Of a stretch of 64,000 bases of DNA, positions 48,463 through 58,787 are shown piece after piece. The stretch's first letter is position 1. Every line of letters starts with the position of its first letter. The DNA is from Shewanella sp. NIFS-20-20 (GTDB lineage Bacteria; Pseudomonadota; Gammaproteobacteria; Enterobacterales; Shewanellaceae), in contig NZ_JAHUTT010000012.1 in assembly GCF_019209865.1 (NCBI RefSeq), positions 1 to 64,000 on the forward strand. Reading direction: 5' to 3'. The notes beneath the pieces are model-generated. The model ran no database searches, was not told where the DNA came from, and was given only the letters and a program-made list of their open reading frames with translations. Both the position numbers and the translations under genes were made by a program.

Positions 48463-51141
48463 ATGACTGATCTGGCTTCATCTATTTCGCCAATTAATAT
48501 TGAAGACGAATTAAAAACTTCGTACCTGGATTACGCCATGAGCGTCATCGTAGGCCGGGCACTGCCAGACGTTCGTGACGGGTTGAAACCTGTTCACCGT
48601 CGTGTGCTGTTTGCCATGAGTGAGCTGAAAAACGACTGGAACAAACCCTATAAGAAATCAGCTCGCGTTGTGGGTGACGTTATCGGTAAATATCACCCAC
48701 ACGGTGATAGTGCAGTTTACGACACCATTGTGCGTATGGCTCAAGACTTCTCCATGCGCTACACCTTAGTTGATGGTCAAGGTAACTTCGGTTCTGTCGA
48801 TGGTGATGCGGCGGCAGCCATGCGTTATACCGAAATTCGTATGGATAAACTGGCTCACCAGTTACTGGCGGATCTCGAAAAAGAAACCGTAGATTTTGTG
48901 CCTAACTATGACGGTACTGAATTCATTCCCGAAGTGTTACCTACCCGTATTCCGAATCTTTTGGTTAACGGTTCTTCAGGGATTGCGGTCGGTATGGCCA
49001 CCAATATTCCACCCCATAACTTAAATGAAGTGGTCAGCGCTTGTTTAGCATTAATTGAAGAGCCTGAACTGCCCATTGAACAGATCATGGAGCATATTCC
49101 TGGTCCGGACTTCCCAACGGCAGCCATCATTAATGGCCGTCGCGGTATTGAAGAAGCGTATCGTACCGGTCGCGGTAAAGTCATTATGCGTTCACGCGCC
49201 GAAGTCGAAACTGATGACAATGGTCGCGAGCGCATCATAGTTCATGAAATTCCGTATCAAGTAAACAAAGCGCGTTTAATTGAAAAAATTGCCGAACTCG
49301 TAAAAGACAAAAAAATCGAAGGCATTAGCGGCTTACGTGACGAGTCTGATAAAGACGGTATGCGTATTGTGGTTGAAGTTAAGCGCGGTGAAGTGGGTGA
49401 GGTCGTATTAAACAACCTCTATTCGCAAACACAAATGCAAACCTCGTTCGGCATTAACATGGTGGCCTTGATCAATGGTCAGCCTAAACTGTTTAATCTG
49501 AAAGAAATGCTCGAAGCCTTCATTCTTCACCGTCGTGAAGTGGTGACGCGTCGTACGGTATTTGAGTTACGCAAGGCCCGTGATCGTGCGCATATCCTTG
49601 AAGCCTTAGCGATTGCACTCGCCAACATTGACCCTATTATTGCCCTGATTAAAGCATCTCCTACCTCAGCCGATGCTAAAGCTAAATTGATCAGTCAAGG
49701 TTGGTCATTGGGTAATGTGCAAGGCATGTTAGAAAAAGCCGGTGATGATGCTGCACGTCCAGAATGGTTAGAGCCTGAATATGGTATTCGTGACGGCTTA
49801 TATTACCTGACGGAACAACAAGCTCAAGCGATCCTCGAGTTACGTCTGCACCGTTTGACCGGACTTGAGCACGAAAAAATCCTCAGTGAATATGAAGAGT
49901 TGCTGCAGGTCATTGCCGCCTTACTGTTTATTCTTCGCAGCCCTGAGCGTTTGATGGAAGTCATCAAAGAAGAACTGCTTGAAGTTAAAGAACAGTTTGG
50001 TGATGCGCGTCGTTCTGAAATTAACGCATCAGCCATAGATATCAGCCTCGAAGATTTGATCAACGAAGAAGATGTGGTGGTGACCTTATCTCACTTAGGT
50101 TATGCCAAATATCAACCATTAACTGACTATCAAGCTCAGCGTCGTGGTGGTAAAGGTAAAGCTGCGACTAAGGTGAAAGACGAAGACTTTGTTGAAAAGT
50201 TATTAGTGGCTAATACTCACGACACGATTTTGTGTTTCTCTGACTTCGGTAAGATGTACTGGCTCAAGGTCTACCAATTACCATTAGCCAGTCGAACCGC
50301 TCGGGGTAAACCAATCGTCAACATCTTGCCTTTACAAGATGGTGAGCGCATTACGGCTATCTTACCTGTGCGCGAATATGCGGCCGATAAGTACATTATT
50401 ATGGCAACAGCGCACGGTACCGTGAAGAAAACCGCATTGACTGAATATAGTCGTCCGCGCGCTAACGGTATTATTGCGGTTAACCTTAAAGACGGTGATC
50501 AGTTGATTGGTGTCGATATTACCGATGGTAGCAATGACATCATGCTGTTCTCTAATGAAGGTAAAGTCGTTCGCTTTAACGAAAAAGCCCGTGATTCCGA
50601 AACCGGTGAGGTCAAAATCGACCCCGAAACAGGTGAAGAGATGCTGTCTATTCGTCCAATGGGCCGTACAGCGACCGGTGTTCGTGGTATTCGATTAGAA
50701 GAAGGTCAGACGGTGGTATCGCTGATTGTTCCTAAAGAAGATGGCGACATTCTTACTGTGACTGAGAACGGTTTTGGTAAGCGTACCGCATTGAGCGAAT
50801 ATCCAGCTAAGAGCCGTGCGACTAAAGGGGTGGTGTCTATCAAAGTCAGTGACCGAAATGGTGCCGTGGTTGGCGCTGTTCAGGTAGGTGAAAATGATGA
50901 AATCATGCTGATCAGCAACAAGGGGACCTTAGTCCGTACTCCTGCTGCTGGTGTGTCAGTCATTGGCCGTAATACACAAGGTGTTCGCATTATTCGTGTG
51001 GCGGATGATGAGCAAGTGGTGGGCTTGCAGCGTATCGATGATATTGGTCAATCAGAATATGATGACGCAGAGGCTGTTGACGGCGAAGAGCCGCTGGCTC
51101 CGGACGTCGATGCTGCCGTCGATAATACTAGCGAAGAGTAA
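48463..51141 (+). CDS. gyrA: DNA gyrase subunit A
   Basis: GyrA cuts and religates DNA in the A2B2 gyrase complex that introduces negative supercoils. The 892-residue protein has the winged-helix/tower breakage domain with catalytic Tyr122 ([11 protein letters not shown]) and the C-terminal beta-pinwheel with GyrA-box AQRRGGKGK. The quinolone region reads [11 protein letters not shown] with Ser83 and Asp87, the susceptible form. I chose the ATG at 48463 ([16 protein letters not shown]); an upstream in-frame ATG would add 16 residues. An acidic tail (about 868-892) follows the pinwheel. Confidence 0.97.
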   Translation: MTDLASSISPINIEDELKTSYLDYAMSVIVGRALPDVRDGLKPVHRRVLFAMSELKNDWNKPYKKSARVVGDVIGKYHPHGDSAVYDTIVRMAQDFSMRYTLVDGQGNFGSVDGDAAAAMRYTEIRMDKLAHQLLADLEKETVDFVPNYDGTEFIPEVLPTRIPNLLVNGSSGIAVGMATNIPPHNLNEVVSACLALIEEPELPIEQIMEHIPGPDFPTAAIINGRRGIEEAYRTGRGKVIMRSRAEVETDDNGRERIIVHEIPYQVNKARLIEKIAELVKDKKIEGISGLRDESDKDGMRIVVEVKRGEVGEVVLNNLYSQTQMQTSFGINMVALINGQPKLFNLKEMLEAFILHRREVVTRRTVFELRKARDRAHILEALAIALANIDPIIALIKASPTSADAKAKLISQGWSLGNVQGMLEKAGDDAARPEWLEPEYGIRDGLYYLTEQQAQAILELRLHRLTGLEHEKILSEYEELLQVIAALLFILRSPERLMEVIKEELLEVKEQFGDARRSEINASAIDISLEDLINEEDVVVTLSHLGYAKYQPLTDYQAQRRGGKGKAATKVKDEDFVEKLLVANTHDTILCFSDFGKMYWLKVYQLPLASRTARGKPIVNILPLQDGERITAILPVREYAADKYIIMATAHGTVKKTALTEYSRPRANGIIAVNLKDGDQLIGVDITDGSNDIMLFSNEGKVVRFNEKARDSETGEVKIDPETGEEMLSIRPMGRTATGVRGIRLEEGQTVVSLIVPKEDGDILTVTENGFGKRTALSEYPAKSRATKGVVSIKVSDRNGAVVGAVQVGENDEIMLISNKGTLVRTPAAGVSVIGRNTQGVRIIRVADDEQVVGLQRIDDIGQSEYDDAEAVDGEEPLAPDVDAAVDNTSEE

Positions 51142-51146
51142 TTAAT

Positions 51147-51172
51147 AGGCGTCCGCAAGGGCGCCTTTTTTT
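51147..51172 (+). terminator. Rho-independent terminator after gyrA
   Basis: AGGCGTCC (51147-51154), GCAA tetraloop and GGGCGCCT (51159-51166, one U-G pair), then T to 51172. Confidence 0.85.
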
Positions 51173-51222
51173 GGTTTAAAACAGAGTGTAAATTTACCAT
51201 TGCCACGACAAGGAGAATGACG

Positions 51223-52308
51223 TTGGATCCCATCTATAACTTCTGTGCTGGGCCAGCCATGTTGCCCGTACCCGTGTTAACAAAGGCGCAATCAGAAATG
51301 CGCGATTGGCAGGGATTAGGGGTGTCTGTGATGGAAGTGAGCCATCGTAGCCCCGAATTTATCGCCATGGCTAACAAGGCAGAAGCCGATTTACGTGAAT
51401 TAATGCATATTCCCGATAACTACCATGTCTTATTTATGCACGGTGGTGGACGCGGACAATTCTCGGCTGTTGTGAATAATTTTCTTGGAAATGATGGTCG
51501 GGCTTGTTACTGGGTTTCTGGCCAATGGTCCCAGGCTGCCGCGGCAGAAGCCGTCGCACTTGTAGGTAATGAAAACATTGATATCATTCCAATTGTTGAG
51601 GAGTGCGACGGATTAAATACCGTGGTACTTCCCAAATGTGATGAGCAACAGCAATACCGTTATCTGCATTATTGCCCCAATGAAACGGTTGATGGCATCG
51701 AAATATTTGATGAGATAAATTGCCCGTGGCCAGTGGTCGCCGATATGTCGTCGACGATATTATCTCGCCAAATTGATGTCTCGCGTTATGGCTTGATCTA
51801 TGCTGGCGCGCAGAAAAACATCGGTCCCTCAGGACTGGCGATTGTCATTGTTCGCGATGATATGCTGGCACTGCCCGCAATGACTCAGTCAGCGATTATG
51901 GATTACCGCCTCGCCCGAGATAATGACTCTATGTATAACACTCCGCCAACCTATGCGTGGTATTTAGCTGGCGAAGTGTTTGCTTGGCTTAAGGCTCTCG
52001 GTGGTGTGGCAGCGATTGAAGCGGTTAACTCAGAAAAGGCCAAGCGACTTTACGCCTGCATTGAAGCGCATGCCTTGTATCGAAATACGGTCGCCCACAA
52101 CAACCGTTCTCATATGAATGTCACCTTTGAACTTAGTGATGACAGCCTCAATGATTTGTTCTTGCAACAAGCTCAAGCTCGAGGCTTAGTGGCGTTGAAG
52201 GGGCATCGGCTTGTTGGCGGTATGCGAGCCAGCATTTATAACGCTATGCCCTTAGCAGGTGTGGATGCCTTGACCCAATTTATGACCGAGTTTGCCAAAG
52301 CTCGTTGA
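51223..52308 (+). CDS. serC: Phosphoserine aminotransferase SerC
   Basis: SerC converts 3-phosphohydroxypyruvate to phosphoserine, and also acts in pyridoxal phosphate synthesis. The 361-residue PLP enzyme has [42 protein letters not shown], the PLP lysine in [14 protein letters not shown] and the C-terminal [16 protein letters not shown]. The start is not settled: the ATG at 51217 sits one base from AGGAG, whereas the in-frame TTG at 51223 has ideal 7-base spacing and gives the family start (M-D-P-I-Y-N-F), so I prefer TTG. The gyrA terminator precedes it. Confidence 0.94.
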   Translation: MDPIYNFCAGPAMLPVPVLTKAQSEMRDWQGLGVSVMEVSHRSPEFIAMANKAEADLRELMHIPDNYHVLFMHGGGRGQFSAVVNNFLGNDGRACYWVSGQWSQAAAAEAVALVGNENIDIIPIVEECDGLNTVVLPKCDEQQQYRYLHYCPNETVDGIEIFDEINCPWPVVADMSSTILSRQIDVSRYGLIYAGAQKNIGPSGLAIVIVRDDMLALPAMTQSAIMDYRLARDNDSMYNTPPTYAWYLAGEVFAWLKALGGVAAIEAVNSEKAKRLYACIEAHALYRNTVAHNNRSHMNVTFELSDDSLNDLFLQQAQARGLVALKGHRLVGGMRASIYNAMPLAGVDALTQFMTEFAKAR

Positions 52309-52320
52309 GTGTTAAAGGTA

Positions 52321-52354
52321 AAAAAAAACGAATGCTTAGGCATTCGCTTTTTTT
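52321..52354. terminator. Bidirectional terminator between serC and the aminotransferase gene
   Basis: CGAATGC (52329-52335), loop TTAG and GCATTCG (52340-52346) are flanked by eight A on one side and, after one C, seven T on the other. It can stop both convergent transcripts. Confidence 0.85.
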
Positions 52355-52364
52355 GTATGACTAA

Positions 52365-53555
52365 CTACAGGATGTCGGCTATGGATTTCGCCAAATAATC
52401 AATGTTAGTTTGGCTGATCCCGGCAATGCTGATGCGACTCGAGTCGACCATGTAAATGCTATAGTCTTGTTTAAGTTGAGCCACTTGCTGCGGCGTTAGA
52501 CCTAAAAAGCTAAACATCCCTTTTTCATTGGCAATAAAACTAAAATCACGCGCCGATTGTAATTGATGTAATTTCTCAACCAGTAATTGGCGATTGCCAT
52601 TGATACGAGTGCGCATGTCTGCCAATTCTTGTTGCCATTGCGCCGCTAAGGTTTCTGAGCCCAAGATGGTTTCAACTATTGCCGCTCCGTGTGCCGGCGG
52701 CATTGAATAAATACAGCGGATCACATAAAGCATGATGGATAAGGCGGTATCAGCGCTCTGTGGGTCTTTGGCGAGTAAACTACAGGCACCAATCCGTTCA
52801 CGATATAAACCAAAATTCTTGGAGCAAGAGCTACATAGCAGCATATCATCGACAGCGGCAGCCATCGCACGTACACCATAAGCATCGTCTGCAACGCTAG
52901 TGCCAAACCCTTGGTAGGCCATATCGATCAATGGCAGAAATCCTCTGCGTTGGGTGATCTCAACCACTTGATCCCATTGTTCAGTCGTAAGATCGGCGCC
53001 ACTGGGATTATGGCAACAGGCGTGCAATAGGACTACATCGTGTTCATTGACTTGCGCAAGCGCTGCTAGCATAGCGTCAAAGCGGATTTGCTTATTATCA
53101 AAGTCATAATATGGGTAAGTCACAACCTTGAGGCCGGCAGTTTCAAATAATCCGGTATGGTTTGCCCACGTCGGATCGCTAACATGGATGGTGGCACCTG
53201 GGCGTAACCTTTGTATGAGATCGGCTGCAACTTTTAACGCACCTGTGCCACCTGGAGTCGACACGGTACGGACTCGATTGGCCATTATCGCACTGTGTGT
53301 CGCTCCTAAGGCCAACTCTGTAATTAATTGATTGAATGGCGCTGAGCCCGTAGGACCAATGTATACCTTGGTTTGTTCGTGTTCGGTACGCCATTGTTCG
53401 GCAGTTTTTACTGAGGCTAAAATCGGGGTGTGGCCCAGTTCATCTTTGTAGACGCCAACGCCTAAATCTACTTTTGCTGGGTTTGGATCCTGTCTATATT
53501 GGGTTAGCAATCCGAGGATCGGATCTGCCGGCATGGGCGTAAGGGCATTAAACAT
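52365..53555 (-). CDS. Class I aspartate/aromatic aminotransferase
   Basis: The 396-residue PLP enzyme of the AspC/TyrB type transfers amino groups between aspartate or aromatic amino acids and 2-oxoglutarate. It shows PADPILGLLTQYR, VDLGVGVYKDE, GGTGALKVAADL, LHACCHNPSGADLT, the PLP lysine in CSSCSKNFGLYRERIGA and FSFIANEKGMFSF near the end. AspC and TyrB features are mixed, so I give no symbol. It lies between serC and aroA on the opposite strand, so it interrupts an order that is contiguous in E. coli. Confidence 0.9.
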   Translation of the reverse strand: MFNALTPMPADPILGLLTQYRQDPNPAKVDLGVGVYKDELGHTPILASVKTAEQWRTEHEQTKVYIGPTGSAPFNQLITELALGATHSAIMANRVRTVSTPGGTGALKVAADLIQRLRPGATIHVSDPTWANHTGLFETAGLKVVTYPYYDFDNKQIRFDAMLAALAQVNEHDVVLLHACCHNPSGADLTTEQWDQVVEITQRRGFLPLIDMAYQGFGTSVADDAYGVRAMAAAVDDMLLCSSCSKNFGLYRERIGACSLLAKDPQSADTALSIMLYVIRCIYSMPPAHGAAIVETILGSETLAAQWQQELADMRTRINGNRQLLVEKLHQLQSARDFSFIANEKGMFSFLGLTPQQVAQLKQDYSIYMVDSSRISIAGISQTNIDYLAKSIADIL

Positions 53556-54027
53556 AGTTCCATCTACCTTGTATTTTATTTGAATGTGGCGCTATAAATT
53601 GCTGGTATTGTCTTTCTATCCTAAGGGAGTCCGTGTCAACTAACAACTGAGAGATGAGGGTAACTACTGACTGTATCTTATCGGTTATTGGCATGATCAC
53701 GTGAGCCATGTTGCCATCTTAAGGTTTTATCTCGTTGATTGTCATCACTTTGCTTTGATGTAGATTCTAGACTCATTGGCAATAAAACTTGCCTGTCAGT
53801 ATAAACATTGAGCGTGTCGCGTCACTTGTCAGGGGGCGCGTGAAAAAAAATCACTTAAAATTCGAGGTTTAGACCAAAAAGCGCTTGTATCATGACGGTG
53901 GTCGAGTAACTTATATAGACACTTGGTTAGGTTTAATTGTCACGATTGCTTGACGCTCAGTCATTAACCCTCGCTGTTATAATTTGCTCAATGCTGTTTA
54001 AGCATTATGTATGTAGAAGAGTGCCTG
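53556..54027. other. Intergenic region before aroA
   Basis: These 472 bases contain no convincing gene. A perfect TATAAT with extended TG lies at 53975-53983, about 45 bases before the aroA ATG. I did not find a convincing TyrR operator upstream of the aminotransferase. Confidence 0.55.
53975..53983 (+). promoter_or_regulatory. Extended -10 promoter candidate for aroA
   Basis: TGTTATAAT is TGn followed by a consensus -10. TTGACG lies further up (53950-53955), but with a 22-base gap, so the extended -10 is the main evidence. Confidence 0.5.
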
Positions 54028-55311
54028 ATGAATCAACTTTTTTTATCCCCTGTGCATGCCATTAGTGGTGAAATCAACATTCCTGGCTCAAAGAGTATTT
54101 CTAATCGTGCTTTGTTGTTGGCCACCTTAGCCACGGGGACCACTCGGCTGACCAATTTACTCGACTCTGATGATATCCGGCATATGCTCAATGCCCTTAA
54201 GCAACTTGGGGTAAACTACCGTTTAAGTGAGAATAATACGGTCTGCGAAATAGAGGGGCTTGGCGGCACCCTTAATAGTCAGCAGCCCCTGCAATTATTC
54301 TTAGGCAATGCCGGTACTGCGATGCGGCCGCTATGCGCGGCACTGACGTTAGGCCAAGGCCAGTTTACTCTTGAGGGTGAACCGCGCATGGAAGAGCGCC
54401 CGATTGGCGATTTGGTTGATGCCCTGCGAGCGCTTGGCGCCGATATTCGCTATCTCAAACAGCAAGGATTCCCGCCGATCACTATCAATGCGACCGGGTT
54501 AAATGGTGGTGATGTCAGCATTGATGGCAGTTTGTCTAGCCAATTTCTCACCGCATTACTTATGGTGGCACCGCTGGCGAAAGGGGCGGTAAATATCCAA
54601 ATTTCTGGCGAATTGGTGTCCAAGCCTTACATAGATATAACCTTGGATTTAATGGCTAAATTTGGGGTGTATGTTGATAATCAGGACTATCAACATTTTG
54701 CAATTGCAGCCGATCAAGGATATCGCTCACCGGGACAAGTGTTAGTGGAAGGTGATGCCTCATCGGCGTCTTATTTTTTAGCAGCGGGTGCCATTGCCGG
54801 CCCTGCGGTTAAGGTCACCGGTATTGGACGTCACTCCATTCAAGGTGATATCAAATTTGCAGACGCGTTGGCGGCCATGGGCGCTGACATCGAATGGGGC
54901 GATGATTACATCATCGCTCGGCGGGCTAACTTGCATGCCATCGATATGGATATGAACCATATACCCGATGCGGCCATGACCTTAGCGACCACGGCGTTAT
55001 TTGCTACGGGTACCACTTGCCTACGTAATATTTACAATTGGCGTATTAAAGAAACCGATCGTCTTGCGGCAATGGCATGCGAATTAAGAAAGGTCGGCGC
55101 GCAGGTAGAAGAAGGGCAAGATTATATTTGCATTACACCACCTGCAATTATCCATACTGCTGCGATAGATACCTACAATGACCACCGTATGGCCATGTGC
55201 TTTTCGTTACTGAGTTTTGCCAAGGAAGGAATTACCATAAACGATCCTGAATGCACTTCTAAAACCTTCCCCCAGTACTTCCAAGAATTTAGTCGGTTGA
55301 CGGCTAATTAG
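54028..55311 (+). CDS. aroA: 3-phosphoshikimate 1-carboxyvinyltransferase AroA (EPSP synthase)
   Basis: AroA joins phosphoenolpyruvate to shikimate 3-phosphate in the shikimate pathway. The 427-residue protein has [16 protein letters not shown] (substrate Lys/Ser), [28 protein letters not shown], the catalytic Asp region [22 protein letters not shown] and [11 protein letters not shown]. The GNAGTAMRP motif is of the class I, glyphosate-sensitive type. I start at the ATG at 54028; an in-frame ATG 21 bases upstream is less likely. It leads into cmk. Confidence 0.96.
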   Translation: MNQLFLSPVHAISGEINIPGSKSISNRALLLATLATGTTRLTNLLDSDDIRHMLNALKQLGVNYRLSENNTVCEIEGLGGTLNSQQPLQLFLGNAGTAMRPLCAALTLGQGQFTLEGEPRMEERPIGDLVDALRALGADIRYLKQQGFPPITINATGLNGGDVSIDGSLSSQFLTALLMVAPLAKGAVNIQISGELVSKPYIDITLDLMAKFGVYVDNQDYQHFAIAADQGYRSPGQVLVEGDASSASYFLAAGAIAGPAVKVTGIGRHSIQGDIKFADALAAMGADIEWGDDYIIARRANLHAIDMDMNHIPDAAMTLATTALFATGTTCLRNIYNWRIKETDRLAAMACELRKVGAQVEEGQDYICITPPAIIHTAAIDTYNDHRMAMCFSLLSFAKEGITINDPECTSKTFPQYFQEFSRLTAN

Positions 55312-55524
55312 CCGACACAGCGTGGATGGGGGGTAGCGTTGGCGATTAGTGACATGGATGTTTTGCGACGCCGACAGCAGAATTAATGATCATTTGTGTC
55401 TTGATTTTGAAATTTAGCCAATCTTTTGTGGTCAACTGGTATATAATGCTGCGCGCTCATTTCAGGGATTATCTCTAGCCGCATGAGTCAACCAGGGAAG
55501 GGGTGATGAAAATTGGAGGATTAT

Positions 55525-56220
55525 ATGTCAGAACAGGCTCCTGTAGTCACAGTAGACGGGCCGAGTGGTGCAGGTAAAGGTACGATTTGTCATTTATTAG
55601 CCAAGCGTTTAGGTTGGCATTTACTTGACAGTGGTGCGATTTACCGGGTGTTAGCCCTTGCTGCTTTGCATCACAATGTAGAACTCGACAATGAAGAGTC
55701 TCTTACTTTATTAGCCGCGCATCTTGATGTGCAATTCCAGACCGGTCACAACGATGAAAGCATCAAAGTGGTGCTGGAAGGCGAAGACGTAACAAATGAT
55801 ATCCGCACTCAAGAGTGCTCTAATTCAGCGTCCAAAGTGGCCGCATTCCCAAGAGTTCGTGAAGCACTATTACGCCGCCAGCGTGCGTTTAGAAGCTCGC
55901 CAGGCCTAGTGGCTGATGGCCGAGATATGGGGACTGTTGTTTTTCCAGAATCTCCCGCAAAAATATTTTTAACTGCCTCAGCGGAAGAACGGGCGCGTAG
56001 ACGCTATAATCAGTTGCAGGACAAAGGCTTCGATGGTAATATTGATCGCCTTTTGGCAGAGATTATAGAGCGTGATGAGCGCGATATGAATCGTTCTGTA
56101 GCACCGTTAGTACCCGCAGAAGATGCGTTGGTTATCGATACTACCGGTTTAGGTATTGATGCTGTGTTAGATATTGCGATCAAACACATTATCGACAAAT
56201 TATCTGGTACGCGTATTTAA
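55525..56220 (+). CDS. cmk: Cytidylate kinase
   Basis: Cmk phosphorylates CMP and dCMP. The 231-residue protein has the P-loop [10 protein letters not shown], the LID/NMP-binding segments [12 protein letters not shown], a long CMP-binding insert, [14 protein letters not shown] and [22 protein letters not shown] just upstream decides for the ATG at 55525 rather than a TTG 12 bases earlier. The cmk-rpsA order is the usual one. Confidence 0.96.
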   Translation: MSEQAPVVTVDGPSGAGKGTICHLLAKRLGWHLLDSGAIYRVLALAALHHNVELDNEESLTLLAAHLDVQFQTGHNDESIKVVLEGEDVTNDIRTQECSNSASKVAAFPRVREALLRRQRAFRSSPGLVADGRDMGTVVFPESPAKIFLTASAEERARRRYNQLQDKGFDGNIDRLLAEIIERDERDMNRSVAPLVPAEDALVIDTTGLGIDAVLDIAIKHIIDKLSGTRI

Positions 56221-56321
56221 TAACGCGTATCAGAGGTATTCATCATAAGGATTTGATGAATTATTTTACTGACTCCACGTTCATGGTTGACTCGTGGTTT
56301 ATTACTTAAAGTTAATTAAAC

Positions 56322-57989
56322 ATGACTGAATCTTTTGCTGATCTGTTTGAACAATCCCTTCAACAACTGGAATTCCGTCCAGGCTCTATCGTTCGTGGTA
56401 CTGTAGTATCTATCAAGAACGGCATGGTACTGGTTGACGCGGGCCTGAAATCTGAAAGCCCAATCCCAGCTGAGCAATTCAAAAACGCACAGGGTGAACT
56501 GGAAATCGCTGTAGGCGACGAAGTTGATGTAGCTCTGGACAGCGTTGAAGATGGCTTTGGTGAGACTCAACTGTCTCGTGAAAAAGCTAAGCGCCATGAA
56601 GCTTGGATCGTTCTGGAAAAAGCCTATGAAGATGCTGAAACTGTTATCGGTATCATCAATGGTAAAGTTAAAGGCGGTTTCACCGTTGAATTAAACGGTA
56701 TCCGTGCGTTCCTGCCTGGTTCTCTGGTTGACGTCCGTCCAGTACGTGATACTGCTCACCTGGAAAACAAAGAGCTGGAATTCAAGGTAATCAAGCTGGA
56801 TCAGAAGCGCAACAACGTTGTTGTTTCTCGTCGTGCAGTTATCGAATCTGAAAGCAGCGCTGAGCGTGATGCTCTGCTTGAAAACCTGCAAGAAGGTCAA
56901 GCTGTTAAGGGTATCGTTAAGAACCTGACTGACTACGGTGCATTCGTAGACTTAGGCGGTGTTGACGGTCTGTTGCACATCACCGATATGGCTTGGAAGC
57001 GTGTTAAGCACCCATCTGAGATTGTAAACGTTGGTGATGAAATCAATGTTAAAGTACTGAAGTACGATCGTGAGCGCACTCGTGTTTCTCTGGGTCTGAA
57101 GCAACTGGGTGAAGACCCATGGTTGGAAATCAGCAAGCGTTACCCAGAAAGCACTAAGCTGAAAGGCCGTGTGACTAACCTGACTGACTATGGCTGCTTC
57201 GTAGAAATCGAAGAAGGCGTTGAAGGTCTGGTACACGTTTCTGAAATGGATTGGACCAACAAGAACATCCACCCATCTAAAGTTGTTAACTTAGGTGATG
57301 AAGTTGAAGTTCTGGTTCTGGACATCGATGAAGAGCGTCGTCGTATTTCTCTGGGTCTGAAGCAGTGTAAGACTAACCCATGGGATGATTTCGCAAACCG
57401 TTTCGCTAAAGGCGATAAAGTAACTGGTAAGATCAAGTCAATCACTGACTTCGGTATCTTCATCGGTCTTGACGGTGGTATCGATGGTCTGGTTCACCTG
57501 TCTGACATTACTTGGAACGGTACTGGCGAAGACGCAGTTAGCGAATACAAGAAAGGCGACGAAATCACTGCAGTGGTTCTGTCTGTTGATCCTGAGCGCG
57601 AGCGTATTAGCCTGGGCGTTAAGCAAACTGAAGACGATCCATTCAATGCATACTTAGCTGACAAGAAGAAAGGCGTTATCGTTCACGGTACCGTTACTGC
57701 TGTTGACGCTAAAGGTGTGACTGTTGAATTGGCCGATTCTGTTGAAGGTTACATCCGTGTAGCTGACATTTCTCGTGAACGTATCGAAGATGCTTCTGTG
57801 GAATTTGCAGTAGGTCAAGCTGTTGAAGCCAAGTTCATGGGAGTGGATCGCAAGAACCGCACCATCAGCCTGTCTATCAAAGCGAAAGACGAAGCTGAAG
57901 AAAAAGAAGTAATGGCAAACTTGAATAAACAAGATGACGCTGTTATTAGTAATGCTATGGCTGAAGCTTTCAAAGCAGCTCGTAAATAA
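56322..57989 (+). CDS. rpsA: 30S ribosomal protein S1
   Basis: S1 binds mRNA on the 30S subunit and aids initiation on structured leaders. The 555-residue protein has six S1 (OB-fold) repeats at about 20-87, 105-171, 192-260, 277-347, 364-434 and 451-520; repeats 3-6 share the phrase [19 protein letters not shown] or close variants. Codon use is strongly biased compared with its neighbours, as for a highly expressed gene. The 100-base leader after cmk fits the autoregulated S1 start region known in E. coli. Confidence 0.98.
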   Translation: MTESFADLFEQSLQQLEFRPGSIVRGTVVSIKNGMVLVDAGLKSESPIPAEQFKNAQGELEIAVGDEVDVALDSVEDGFGETQLSREKAKRHEAWIVLEKAYEDAETVIGIINGKVKGGFTVELNGIRAFLPGSLVDVRPVRDTAHLENKELEFKVIKLDQKRNNVVVSRRAVIESESSAERDALLENLQEGQAVKGIVKNLTDYGAFVDLGGVDGLLHITDMAWKRVKHPSEIVNVGDEINVKVLKYDRERTRVSLGLKQLGEDPWLEISKRYPESTKLKGRVTNLTDYGCFVEIEEGVEGLVHVSEMDWTNKNIHPSKVVNLGDEVEVLVLDIDEERRRISLGLKQCKTNPWDDFANRFAKGDKVTGKIKSITDFGIFIGLDGGIDGLVHLSDITWNGTGEDAVSEYKKGDEITAVVLSVDPERERISLGVKQTEDDPFNAYLADKKKGVIVHGTVTAVDAKGVTVELADSVEGYIRVADISRERIEDASVEFAVGQAVEAKFMGVDRKNRTISLSIKAKDEAEEKEVMANLNKQDDAVISNAMAEAFKAARK

Positions 57990-58001
57990 TCGCCTGTGGT
58001 T

Positions 58002-58021
58002 CGGGAGTAGTATTACTCCCG
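58002..58021 (+). other. Hairpin between rpsA and ihfB
   Basis: CGGGAGTA (58002-58009), loop GTAT and TACTCCCG (58014-58021) form an 8-bp stem. There is no T run after it, so an attenuator or processing/stability role is more likely than a full stop. Confidence 0.5.
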
Positions 58022-58061
58022 TTGGGCGACTGTAATTGGCTTGATAATAGGGGTAGCTAGG

Positions 58062-58349
58062 ATGACAAAATCCGAACTGATCGAAAAACTTGCCAGCAGG
58101 CAGTCGCAACTGTCGGCTAAAGAAGTTGAAAGTGCCATTAAAGAGATGCTGGAGCAAATGGCTTCAACGCTTGAAAGCGGGGATCGTATTGAGATCCGTG
58201 GTTTTGGTAGTTTTTCGCTTCATTATCGTGCGCCGCGTATTGGTCGTAATCCTAAGACAGGGACTTCTGTCGAATTGGATGGCAAGTATGTACCGCACTT
58301 TAAGCCCGGCAAAGAGTTGCGTGAGCGTGTTGATGCACCTCACTCATAA
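58062..58349 (+). CDS. ihfB: Integration host factor beta subunit
   Basis: IhfB pairs with IhfA (not in this window) to bend DNA sharply at specific sites. The 95-residue HU/IHF-fold protein has [14 protein letters not shown], the dimer core and the DNA-binding arm [21 protein letters not shown] with its intercalating Pro. The ATG at 58062 follows a GGGG...AGG region. It is located after rpsA as in E. coli. Confidence 0.96.
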   Translation: MTKSELIEKLASRQSQLSAKEVESAIKEMLEQMASTLESGDRIEIRGFGSFSLHYRAPRIGRNPKTGTSVELDGKYVPHFKPGKELRERVDAPHS

Positions 58350-58362
58350 TCACTGATTATTT

Positions 58363-58390
58363 AAAAAGCCTCCTTTTTGGAGGCTTTTTT
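58363..58390 (+). terminator. Rho-independent terminator after ihfB
   Basis: AAAAAGCCTCC (58363-58373), loop TTTTT and GGAGGCTTTTT (58379-58389) with a T run to 58390. Confidence 0.87.
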
Positions 58391-58471
58391 ATATCTATTG
58401 CTTTGGATCGCTAGTCACAGCGATCAATTTCTTGGATAATCAAAATATTGAAACACGTTCAGGAGCCTAGC

Positions 58472-58786
58472 GTGAAGTCATTCCTCATTGCTGTCATTAT
58501 TGCTGTATTATTTATCTTGGCATTATTCTTCGGTGCTCGTAATGACCAAATGGTCAATATTAGCTATTTCGTTGCTCAAGGAGAGTTTCGTCTTCCGGTT
58601 GTTCTTGCCTGCGTATTTCTATTAGGATTTATGATCAGTTGGTTGTTAGCTTTCTATCATCTCGCCAAGCATAAGTTGGTGATCCGCCGCTTACGTAAAC
58701 AGGTGGTACAGTTAGAAACACAACTGGCAGTAGCTAAGCCTGTCGCTAACACAGACGCTTTGATTAGCACGGAAAAACAAGGTTGA
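58472..58786 (+). CDS. lapA: Lipopolysaccharide assembly protein LapA
   Basis: LapA is a small inner-membrane protein that works with LapB in control of LPS synthesis. The 104-residue protein has two membrane helices (about 3-22 and 41-63) and a coiled-coil-like tail (KLVIRRLRKQVVQLETQL). The start is GTG at 58472 with AGGAG at the ideal distance; an upstream in-frame TTG is unlikely. It ends one base before lapB. Confidence 0.9.
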   Translation: MKSFLIAVIIAVLFILALFFGARNDQMVNISYFVAQGEFRLPVVLACVFLLGFMISWLLAFYHLAKHKLVIRRLRKQVVQLETQLAVAKPVANTDALISTEKQG

Positions 58787-58787
58787 T

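Noticed and set aside
53556..54027. TyrR operator in the aminotransferase-aroA interval
   Set aside because: No TGTAAA-N6-TTTACA-like site was seen.
57654..58157. 167-codon minus-strand frame over the end of rpsA and ihfB
   Set aside because: It is the complement of strongly biased rpsA codons and has no start site or family match.
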